The notes beneath the pieces are model-generated. The model had not been told where the DNA came from. It saw only the letters and a list, made by a program, of their open reading frames with translations, and made no database searches. The translations under genes were made by a program, and so were the position numbers. A DNA stretch of 25,243 bases from JANLTP01 sp031363055 (lineage in GTDB: Bacteria; Pseudomonadota; Gammaproteobacteria; Burkholderiales; Burkholderiaceae_E), in assembly GCA_031363055.1 (NCBI GenBank), contig JANLTP010000005.1:1-25243 (forward strand). The letters are read 5' to 3'. This document shows positions 7,831 through 14,920 of this stretch, piece by piece. Within the stretch, counting starts at the first letter, position 1. Each line of letters starts with the position of its first letter.

Positions 7831-9017
7831 GTGAACTCGATTCATTTCGCCTCGAAGTCCGCGACTGGCTAACGGCCAATCGCCCGCCAGAGCCGGATTT
7901 TCTGCTGCCTGAATCGTTCATGGAAGTCAGCAATGACGCGCAGTTCGAGTTTCTGCGCAACTGGCAACGACAGGTCTACAAAGCCGGCTACCTGGGCATG
8001 TCCTGGCCGGAGGCCTATGGCGGTGGCGGCAAACCGCAAGCCTATCAAGATATTGTCAACGCTGAAATGGCGAGACTCAAGGTGCCGTTCGTACCGAATA
8101 CGATTGGCTTGAATTGGGCCGGGCCGCTGATTCTGGCCATTGGTTCGGAGCAGGAAAAGCAGCGCTATATCGGCGGCATTTTGAATGCCGATGACATCTG
8201 GTGTCAGGGCTTTTCAGAGCCGGACCAAGGCTCCGATCTGGCCAATACCCAGACCAAGGCGCGCCGCGACGGCGACCATTATGTGGTCAGCGGCTCTAAG
8301 ATCTGGACCAGTCTGGGGACCTATGCCAAGTACATGATCCTGCTGGCGCGAACCAATCCGAAGGAGCCGCGTTATGCGGGCCTGTCGTATTTTCTGGTGC
8401 CCATGCACACACGGGGCATCGAGACCAAACCGATCCGCAAGCTGACGGGCGAATTCGGCTTTACCCAAACCTTTTTTCAAGATGCCCGGATACCGGCCGA
8501 TTGTCTGATCGGCAAGGAAGGCGAAGGCTGGAAGATTGCCATGCTGACCTTGACCTTCGAGCGCTCGGTGACGGGCGGCCAAGCCGGTGGCCTGGCCCGC
8601 ATGGCACAAAGCGTCGACGACATCGTGGCGCTGGCGCGAGCATCCCGCCGTGATGGCCGACCGGCGCTCGAAGACCCGCTGATTCGCGATCAGATGATTC
8701 GCTTCATCATCGAAGATCAAGGCGACCGGTTGTGCCAATCGCGCTCGGAAATCGCTGCGCTGTGCAGCGAGCGGCCGCAAGCGCTCGGTCTGTCAGCGAA
8801 GCTGCGTCGCTCCGAACATTCGCGCCGCCTCTATCAATTCTCGTTATCGTTGCAGGGCGCGAACGCGGCGCGTTGGGTCGGCGACCGCGATGCCGTCGAC
8901 GGCGGCAAATGGCAGCGCGCCTATTTCAATGCGTTCTCGAGCACGATCGGCGGCGGTACCAGCCAGATTCAGGCCAACATCATTGGCGAACGCGTGCTCG
9001 GCCTGCCGAAGGATTGA
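7827..9017 (+). CDS. Acyl-CoA dehydrogenase, catalytic (alpha-type) subunit, pair 1
   Basis: FAD enzyme that introduces a 2,3-double bond into an acyl-CoA; 396 residues. Family marks are WCQGFSEPDQGSDLANTQT in the middle domain (substrate and flavin contact), SGSKIWTS, and the C-terminal FAD motif GGGTSQIQANIIGERVLGLP. The likely base is E245 in LTFERSV, the helix-G position used by isovaleryl-CoA dehydrogenase and, as I recall, by FadE26-type steroid ACADs. The MCAD-type C-terminal glutamate (YEGT) is replaced by IGGGT. It starts within the previous stop (ATGA) and lies 4 bp before a shorter, glutamate-less ACAD, the arrangement of heteromeric alpha2beta2 enzymes. Confidence 0.92.
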   Translation: MSELDSFRLEVRDWLTANRPPEPDFLLPESFMEVSNDAQFEFLRNWQRQVYKAGYLGMSWPEAYGGGGKPQAYQDIVNAEMARLKVPFVPNTIGLNWAGPLILAIGSEQEKQRYIGGILNADDIWCQGFSEPDQGSDLANTQTKARRDGDHYVVSGSKIWTSLGTYAKYMILLARTNPKEPRYAGLSYFLVPMHTRGIETKPIRKLTGEFGFTQTFFQDARIPADCLIGKEGEGWKIAMLTLTFERSVTGGQAGGLARMAQSVDDIVALARASRRDGRPALEDPLIRDQMIRFIIEDQGDRLCQSRSEIAALCSERPQALGLSAKLRRSEHSRRLYQFSLSLQGANAARWVGDRDAVDGGKWQRAYFNAFSSTIGGGTSQIQANIIGERVLGLPKD

Positions 9018-9021
9018 AGGT

Positions 9022-10152
9022 ATGACGACCCTGAGCAGCTTGATGACCTTCAGCGACGAGCAGGCCATGCTGCTCGAGACGGCGACCAGCTTCTGTCGCG
9101 ACCAATCCCCGATCAGTTCGGTTCGTGGCCTCTTGAGTTCTGAGCATGGCTTTGATGGGGCGCTCTGGCAGCAGATGGTCAAGCTCGGTTGGTCCGGCAT
9201 CGCCATCCCCGAGCGGCATGGCGGCAGCGGGCTATCGCTGGCCGAGGCGGCGAGTATCGCCGAGCCGATGGGCCGGTATCTGCTCGCCACACCGTTCGTC
9301 AGCACGCAACTGTTTACGCAAGGGTTGTTGGCCAGCGGCGATGAAGCGCTGCAAGCGGTCTGGCTACCGAAGATCAGCGATGGCCTGATCGCAACGGTCG
9401 CTCTGTTTGAGCGCGACGGCGACTGGGAACTCGAGCGACCCGAATCGAGCGCAACGGTCAATGGCAAGCATGCGACGCTCAGTGGCAGCAAGTCATTGGT
9501 GTGCGATGCAGCGGTGGCTGACCTCTTTCTGGTGTCGGTGAAGCTGGCCGACGCCCCGGCGTTGGCGCTTCTGAAGGCATCGGATCTACCCGTTGAGCGC
9601 CGCCGTCGCGAGGTCATCATCGACGAAACCCGACGCAGCTTCACGCTCGATCTCACCGGGGTCAGTGTGCCGACCGACTCACTGATTACCGGCAAGGCGG
9701 CGCTCGCAGCACTGGCGGCGATCCGAAATTGCGCACTGCTGCTGGCATCGGCCGAAGCTGCTGGCGGTATTGCCGGGGCGCTTGATGTCATCGTCAATTA
9801 TCTGAATCTGCGCAGCACGTTCGGCCGCAAGATCGGCAGCTATCAATCGCTGAAACATACCAGCGCCGAGATCTTGATTGGCCTCGAGCGTTCGCGCTCC
9901 CATGTTTATCACGCCGCCTCGCTGATCGCAGCCGGCGAGGACGCCGAAATCGCCCTGCGCATGGCGAAAGTGGAAACCAGCGACAGCTTCGCCCACGCCG
10001 GTGACCGTGGCGTCCAGTTCCACGGTGGCTTTGGATTCACCTATGAATGTGACGCACAATTGTTCCTGCGTCGCGCGATCTGGCTGCAATACACGTTCGG
10101 TGACGCCGCCCATCACCGACGTCGGCTCGCCGATATACTTTTGGCGCTCTGA
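9022..10152 (+). CDS. Acyl-CoA dehydrogenase, probable non-catalytic (beta-type) subunit, pair 1
   Basis: ACAD-fold protein of 376 residues, probably partner of the preceding subunit. The start at ATG 9022 has AAGGA 8 bp upstream; the frame is open further upstream but runs through the previous gene. The N-terminal FSDEQAMLLETATSFCRD, the short middle domain and the C-terminal VQFHGGFGFTYECDAQLFLRRA are typical of FadE27-like partners. No glutamate occupies the helix-G base position (region AAIRNCALLLASAEAAGG) and the C-terminal YEGT base is absent, so it likely supplies half of the flavin site rather than the catalytic base. Inference from motifs and gene pairing, not from structure. Confidence 0.88.
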   Translation: MTTLSSLMTFSDEQAMLLETATSFCRDQSPISSVRGLLSSEHGFDGALWQQMVKLGWSGIAIPERHGGSGLSLAEAASIAEPMGRYLLATPFVSTQLFTQGLLASGDEALQAVWLPKISDGLIATVALFERDGDWELERPESSATVNGKHATLSGSKSLVCDAAVADLFLVSVKLADAPALALLKASDLPVERRRREVIIDETRRSFTLDLTGVSVPTDSLITGKAALAALAAIRNCALLLASAEAAGGIAGALDVIVNYLNLRSTFGRKIGSYQSLKHTSAEILIGLERSRSHVYHAASLIAAGEDAEIALRMAKVETSDSFAHAGDRGVQFHGGFGFTYECDAQLFLRRAIWLQYTFGDAAHHRRRLADILLAL

Positions 10153-10157
10153 CGCGA

Positions 10158-10241
10158 TGGATCAGACACCGTGGAGCAGACACCGAGGATCTGAAACCAA
10201 GGATCTGACACTATGGATCTAACGCCATGGATTTGAATTAC
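10158..10241. repeat. 14-bp tandem repeat (six units) spanning the start of the next ACAD gene
   Basis: Six consecutive 14-bp units fill almost all of the only real gap in the operon: TGGATCAGACACCG, TGGAGCAGACACCG, AGGATCTGAAACCA, AGGATCTGACACTA, TGGATCTAACGCCA and a diverged sixth, TGGATTTGAATTAC, which is already coding sequence. The true ATG (10227) straddles units 5 and 6. Earlier units give copies of ATGGAT at 10157 and 10213, out of frame with the gene. The copy at 10213 has AGGA 9 bp upstream and opens a 7-codon ORF (stop at 10236) overlapping the real start. Confidence 0.85.
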
Positions 10242-11438
10242 GGCCCCGAATACGAACAATTCCGTGCGCAACTGCGTCACTTCGTTGCGACCCATGAGGC
10301 GCCTGTTCCGGGCCGACGCAATACGCCGAAGGACCCGGCGGCGATCGCCTGGCAGCACTTGCTGATTGAACACGGCTACGCAGCCCGGACCATTCCCAAG
10401 GAATTCGGCGGCGCCGGATTGGCACCGGACATTCTGAAGTCACGCATCATCGCCGAGGAATTCGCCAACGCCGGCGTCAGCCCGGGACTCGGCGGCCAGG
10501 GCATTTCGATGCTGGTGCCGACCTTGCTCGAGGTCGGCAGCACCGCCCAGAAGCAGCAGTTCATTGCGCCGACCATTCGCGGCGAAATGGTCTGGTGCCA
10601 AGGCTACTCGGAACCGGGTGCCGGCAGCGATCTGGCGAACCTCAAAACTTCAGCAGTGCTGGCTGGTGATGACTGGACCATCAACGGTCAGAAAATCTGG
10701 ACCAGCACCGCCCATCTCGCCGACTGGATGTTCTGTCTGGTGCGCACCGAACCAGATGCGCCCAAACATCGCGGCATCAGTTTTCTGCTGTTCCGGATGG
10801 ATACACCGGGCATCGAAGTTCGCCCGCTGATTGACATGACGATGCATCGCAACTTCAACGAAGTGTTCTTCACCGACGTTCGGGTACCGAAAGATCAGAT
10901 GGTTGGCCGGCGCGGCGACGGCTGGATGGTCGCCAATGTCATTCTGAAGAACGAACGCGACTCGCTGGCCGACGCCAACCAATCGCTGGCACGCCTGAAC
11001 CTCGTGATCAGCCTCATGAAAACCGAGACGGTGGATGGTCAGCCGTTGATCGAGAATCCGCAATTTCTGGATCGACTCATGCGCTTGCAGGGCCGCGTCA
11101 TGGCGATGCAATATAACGAGTTGCGCGTCCTGTCGAGCAAACTCAATCCGGGTCAGGACGCACAACTGGCGCGCCTGATCACCAAATATCAGGGCACCGA
11201 GTTGCGCCACGAACTCGAAGCCCTGGCGATCGATGTGATGGGCGAACGCGGGCTGGCCTACGGCGACAATCCCTATGTGCAGGACAAAGGCAGTTGGCAG
11301 TTCTGGTACATGTTTTATCTCGGTCTCATCATTGGCGGTGGTACCAGCCAGATCCAGAAAAATATCATCAGCGAACACGGTTTGGGCATGCCGCGCGAGC
11401 CGAAGGCGTCGGCCGAACATCGAGCCGGAGCACGCTGA
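10227..11438 (+). CDS. Acyl-CoA dehydrogenase, catalytic (alpha-type) subunit, pair 2
   Basis: Encodes 403 residues, the same type as the first alpha subunit of the operon. Motifs include WCQGYSEPGAGSDLANLKT (middle domain), NGQKIWTS, and the C-terminal FAD motif IIGGGTSQIQKNIISEHGLGMP. E243 in ILKNERDSL sits at the helix-G base position. The first residues, MDLNYGPEYEQFRAQLRHF, match the usual beginning of the family, fixing the start at 10227 even though it lies in a 14-bp tandem repeat with only a weak GGA ribosome site. It ends by a 1-bp overlap (TGATG) with its partner. Pairs 1 and 2 may catalyse successive dehydrogenations or act on different chain lengths; sequence cannot decide. Confidence 0.93.
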   Translation: MDLNYGPEYEQFRAQLRHFVATHEAPVPGRRNTPKDPAAIAWQHLLIEHGYAARTIPKEFGGAGLAPDILKSRIIAEEFANAGVSPGLGGQGISMLVPTLLEVGSTAQKQQFIAPTIRGEMVWCQGYSEPGAGSDLANLKTSAVLAGDDWTINGQKIWTSTAHLADWMFCLVRTEPDAPKHRGISFLLFRMDTPGIEVRPLIDMTMHRNFNEVFFTDVRVPKDQMVGRRGDGWMVANVILKNERDSLADANQSLARLNLVISLMKTETVDGQPLIENPQFLDRLMRLQGRVMAMQYNELRVLSSKLNPGQDAQLARLITKYQGTELRHELEALAIDVMGERGLAYGDNPYVQDKGSWQFWYMFYLGLIIGGGTSQIQKNIISEHGLGMPREPKASAEHRAGAR

Positions 11439-12520
11439 TGGAATTTGGACTTTCCGCCGAGCAGACACTGCTGAAAGACAGCGTCGATCACTACTTGTGT
11501 GAGCGCGCCCCGCTCGATCGCGTTCGACGGTTTGCCGACCTCAAGGAAGGCCGCGCGACCGATCTGCAGGCCGGACTGACTGAGCTCGGCGTCACCGCGC
11601 TGATGATTCCCGAATCGTTGGGCGGTGTCGGACTGGGTGCCCTCGAGGCCTGCCTGGTCGCCGAGACGCTCGGCTATCGAGTCACACCGGTGGCCTACAT
11701 CGCCAATTCGGTTTTGGTGCCGAATGCATTGCTGATGGCCGGTAGCCCGGCACAGCAAGGCCATTGGTTATCCGATATTGCGAGCGGCAAGATCGTAGTC
11801 GGTGCGGCGCTGTCCGAGCTCTGCGGCGCTCGCAATGGGGCCACGATCTCGGTGAGTGCCGGCAAACTCAGTGGGCGCGCGCTTTTTGTGCTCGACTTTG
11901 ACGCTGACGCCTATCTGATCGCGGATTCGACTCGGGGCTTGCATCTGGTATTGGCCAAAGCGGCCGGACTCAAGCGGGTACCGCTCGAGACTATCGATCG
12001 GACCCGTTCAGTGGGCGAGTTGCTTTTTGATAACGTCGAAGCGGAACCTTTGGTCGGCGCCAATGCCGAAATCTGTCGACGCTTGCTCGACCTTGGCCGC
12101 GCAGTGCTCGCCGCCGACACTTTGGGCGCTGCCCAATGCATGCTTGATCAGGCTGTCGCCTATGCCGGCCAACGCGAGCAATTCGGGCGGGTCATCGCTT
12201 CGTTCCAGGCGGTCAAGCACATGTGCGCGGAAATGGCCGCAAGCCTTGAACCGAACCGAGCGATGGTCTGGTACGCCGGACACGCCCTTTGTGAAGGTCA
12301 TGACGATGCGCATCTGATCGCCTGTCACGCCAAGGCGAATCTCGATGAGGTCGGCCGCTTCGTTGCCAAAACGGCGACCGAAGTTCATGGCGGCATGGGC
12401 TTTACTGACCTGCTGGGATTGCATTTCTGGTTCAAGCGCATCGGCATGAACCGTCAGTTACTGGGCTCACCGGAGCGATTGCGAATCGAGGCCGCGCGGG
12501 CGCAGGGCTTGGTCGCCTGA
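11438..12520 (+). CDS. Acyl-CoA dehydrogenase, probable non-catalytic (beta-type) subunit, pair 2
   Basis: ACAD-fold protein of 360 residues, likely partner of the preceding gene, whose stop it overlaps (TGATG). The start at 11438 fits the family beginning MEFGLSAEQTLLKDSV; the longer open frame upstream is only overlap with the neighbour. The C-terminal ATEVHGGMGFTDLLGLHFWF is the partner-type version of the flavin region. The helix-G region (LLDLGRAVLAADTLGAAQ) has no glutamate, and the MCAD-type base is missing. It is the last gene of the tightly spaced operon; 133 bp follow before the next gene. Confidence 0.88.
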   Translation: MEFGLSAEQTLLKDSVDHYLCERAPLDRVRRFADLKEGRATDLQAGLTELGVTALMIPESLGGVGLGALEACLVAETLGYRVTPVAYIANSVLVPNALLMAGSPAQQGHWLSDIASGKIVVGAALSELCGARNGATISVSAGKLSGRALFVLDFDADAYLIADSTRGLHLVLAKAAGLKRVPLETIDRTRSVGELLFDNVEAEPLVGANAEICRRLLDLGRAVLAADTLGAAQCMLDQAVAYAGQREQFGRVIASFQAVKHMCAEMAASLEPNRAMVWYAGHALCEGHDDAHLIACHAKANLDEVGRFVAKTATEVHGGMGFTDLLGLHFWFKRIGMNRQLLGSPERLRIEAARAQGLVA

Positions 12521-12653
12521 GTTTCACGTCGCAATATCGCAATTACCCGGAATTCGGGATTATTCGAGCTTGGCAACATACAATCAAATTAAACCCATAC
12601 AGACAGAGCATTCGAACCAACATTTGAACTGAATTAACCGAGGAAGGATCACC

Positions 12654-14084
12654 ATGAGCAAGTCAGCCACCGCGAAACCCGAAGCGAAAAAAACCATTGC
12701 CAAACCTGCTTCGAAGAAAGCCGCTTCGAAGCCAGCCGTCAAGCCGGCGACCAAAGTTGCGTCAAAGGCAGCCACCCAACGGGCATCGGCGTTCGGGCTG
12801 AATCCGACCGATGAACTGCATGATTTGCGCATGTCCGAGAAGATCATGCCGCTCTATGAACACGTCAAGCGATTCATCAAGGAGACTGTCGAGCCGATGA
12901 GCGTCAAGTATCACGAGCTGTATGAAGGCCGCACCGGCGCTGATCGCTGGACCTATGCGCCGGGCCAGCTCGACGTCCTGAACGCTGCCAAGGACCAAGC
13001 CAAGAAGGAAGGTCTGTGGAATTTCTTTTTGCCCGATGCTGAAACCGGCGAAGGCTTGTCGAACCTCGACTACGCTTACATCGCGGCCGAACTCGGCAAG
13101 AACTCGCTGGCGTCGGAAACGATGAACTGCTCGGCGCCCGACACCGGCAACATGGAAGTGCTCGAGCGCGTCGGCACGCCGGCACAAAAAGAGCAATGGC
13201 TCAAGCCGCTCCTGAATGGCGAGATTCGCTCGGCCTACGCGATGACTGAAGTCCATCATGCCTCCTCGGATGCCAAGAACATTGCGACCTCGGCCGTGCT
13301 CAAGGGTGATAACTGGGTCATCAACGGCGAGAAGCATTACATCTCCGGCGCCGGTAGTCCGCGCTGCAAGATATTGATCACGATGGTGCGGACCAGCCCG
13401 AATGCGCCGCCGCACAAACAGCAGTCGATGATTTTGGTTCCCAAAGATACCCCGGGCGTCAAGATGATGGGTGCGATGCATGTGTTCGGTGAAGATCACG
13501 CACCGCACGGCCACATGCATATCGTGTTTGATAACGTCAAGGTGCCCAAGGACAGTATCTTGCTCGGCGAAGGTCGCGGCTTCGAAATTTCGCAAGTACG
13601 GCTCGGCCCGGGGCGTATCCATCATTGCATGCGCTCGATTGGTCAGGCCGAAAAGGCGCTCGACCTCATGCTTGCGCGCGGACTGTCGCGCGAAGCATTC
13701 GGCAAGAAACTGATCTGGCTCGGTGGCAACATCGAGATCGTCTCGCGTGCGCGCATCGAGATCGAATCGATGCGGCTGATGGTGCTGAAGGCCGCCAAGG
13801 CGATGGACGTGCTCGGCAATCGCGAAGCGCGCGTTTGGGTTCACATGGTCAAGGCGCTGGTGCCCGAGCGGGTTTGCGACATCATCGACCAGGCCATACA
13901 GATGCATGGTGCACTAGGCGTTTCACAGAAGACACCGCTGGCGCGCATGTACGCCCAACAGCGTACCTTGCGACTGGCCGATGGCCCGGACGAGGTCCAT
14001 CACCTGGTGGTCGGCCGCAACGAAGTACGCATGCTCGAAGGCGGTGACGAAGACCAGAGTACGGCTGCAGTCTTCAGAAGTTGA
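12654..14084 (+). CDS. Acyl-CoA dehydrogenase, ACAD10/11-like, with Lys/Ala-rich N-terminal tail
   Basis: 476 residues. Residues 2-44 are a low-complexity tail of K, A, P, S and T with about eleven lysines in KPAS/KKAAS/VKPAT-type repeats, like histone-H1-like or phasin-type bacterial proteins. The enzyme domain begins near residue 50. It has AYAMTEVHHASSDAKN (flavin/substrate contact), NGEKHYISGAG, LGPGRIHHCMRSIG and RLADGPDEVHHLVVGRNE; the last is the mark of the ACAD10/11 (FadE2-like) branch, with Asp aligned near the glutamate base of medium-chain enzymes. GAGGAAGG is a strong ribosome site 7 bp before the ATG. TACAAT at 12579-12584 is a possible -10 box, without a good -35. It stands apart from the operon and is followed 21 bp later by an SDR gene. 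Confidence 0.92.
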   Translation: MSKSATAKPEAKKTIAKPASKKAASKPAVKPATKVASKAATQRASAFGLNPTDELHDLRMSEKIMPLYEHVKRFIKETVEPMSVKYHELYEGRTGADRWTYAPGQLDVLNAAKDQAKKEGLWNFFLPDAETGEGLSNLDYAYIAAELGKNSLASETMNCSAPDTGNMEVLERVGTPAQKEQWLKPLLNGEIRSAYAMTEVHHASSDAKNIATSAVLKGDNWVINGEKHYISGAGSPRCKILITMVRTSPNAPPHKQQSMILVPKDTPGVKMMGAMHVFGEDHAPHGHMHIVFDNVKVPKDSILLGEGRGFEISQVRLGPGRIHHCMRSIGQAEKALDLMLARGLSREAFGKKLIWLGGNIEIVSRARIEIESMRLMVLKAAKAMDVLGNREARVWVHMVKALVPERVCDIIDQAIQMHGALGVSQKTPLARMYAQQRTLRLADGPDEVHHLVVGRNEVRMLEGGDEDQSTAAVFRS

Positions 14085-14105
14085 GCTTGCGTGAGCGTAC
14101 ACAAC

Positions 14106-14915
14106 ATGACTGAATCATTCGACAATCTGTTCTCGATCAAAGGCAAGATCGCGCTGGTCACCGGTGGCTCGCGCGGTATTGGCGAAATGATTGCCGCCGG
14201 GTTTCTGGCACAGGGCGCCAAGGTCTACATCTCATCGCGCAAGGTCGATGCTTGCGAAGCGACTGCCAAGCGGCTGGTCGAAGCCTATGGCGGCGAGTGC
14301 ATTCCCATCGCTGCCGATCTGTCGAAAATCGAGGGTGTTGGCGCGCTCGCCAAGGCTATCGCGGCCCGCGAGTCGCAACTCGATATTCTGATCAACAATG
14401 CGGGCGCGTCGTGGGGCGCACCGCTCGAGGAGTTTCCCGAGGTCGGCTGGGACAAGGTCATGGACACCAACGTCAAGGGTGTGTTCTTCCTGACCCAACA
14501 GTTAATGCCCCTGCTGCGCAAGGCAGCCGGCGGCCCGTCGCCCGCGCGGGTCATCAACATTGGCTCGATTGACGGCATCAAGTCGGCCAGCTTTGATTCC
14601 TGGTCGTACGGCGCCTCGAAAGCGGCGGTTCATCATTTGACCCGGTTCATGGCAGCGCGGCTGACGCGCGAGCGCATTCTTTTTAATGCGATCGCTCCCG
14701 GGCCGTTTCCGACCTGGATGTTATCGACCGGTGTCGGCTTTGGTGGCGAAACCGAAGGCGTTGATTGGGGCAAGGTTGGACAGCGAACGCCCAGCGGGCG
14801 AGTCGGCACCGCACAGGACATCGCCGGGCTCGCCACGTTCCTGTGTTCGCGTGCCGGTGAGTATGTGATTGGCCAGACGATTGCCTGTGACGGCGGAGCA
14901 GTCGCGGCGTCCTAG
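14106..14915 (+). CDS. SDR family NAD(P)-dependent oxidoreductase
   Basis: Classical short-chain dehydrogenase of 269 residues if started at ATG 14106; a GTG at 14091 would add five residues, and neither start has a clear ribosome site. Motifs are the dinucleotide-binding TGGSRGIG (19-26), NNAG (97-100), the catalytic Ser154 in NIGSIDG, and Y168 and K172 in SYGASK. The PGPFPTWML region and the C-terminal VIGQTIACDGGA are typical. Probably oxidises or reduces a hydroxy/oxo intermediate; the adjacent ACAD suggests a 3-hydroxyacyl-CoA or an alcohol of the same pathway, but this is inference. It ends 5 bp from the convergent chrA gene. Confidence 0.92.
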   Translation: MTESFDNLFSIKGKIALVTGGSRGIGEMIAAGFLAQGAKVYISSRKVDACEATAKRLVEAYGGECIPIAADLSKIEGVGALAKAIAARESQLDILINNAGASWGAPLEEFPEVGWDKVMDTNVKGVFFLTQQLMPLLRKAAGGPSPARVINIGSIDGIKSASFDSWSYGASKAAVHHLTRFMAARLTRERILFNAIAPGPFPTWMLSTGVGFGGETEGVDWGKVGQRTPSGRVGTAQDIAGLATFLCSRAGEYVIGQTIACDGGAVAAS

Positions 14916-14920
14916 CGGTT

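Noticed and set aside
8844..9797. 317-codon Ser/Arg-rich antisense frame across two ACAD genes
   Set aside because: Crosses a gene junction and has low-complexity composition typical of shadow frames.
12547..12559. CCCG-GAATT-CGGG hairpin before the ACAD10/11-like gene
   Set aside because: Four-base arms only; expected by chance.
12762..13907. 381-codon open frame antisense to the ACAD10/11-like gene
   Set aside because: Shadow of a gene with strong ACAD motifs; His/Arg-rich composition without any family signature.
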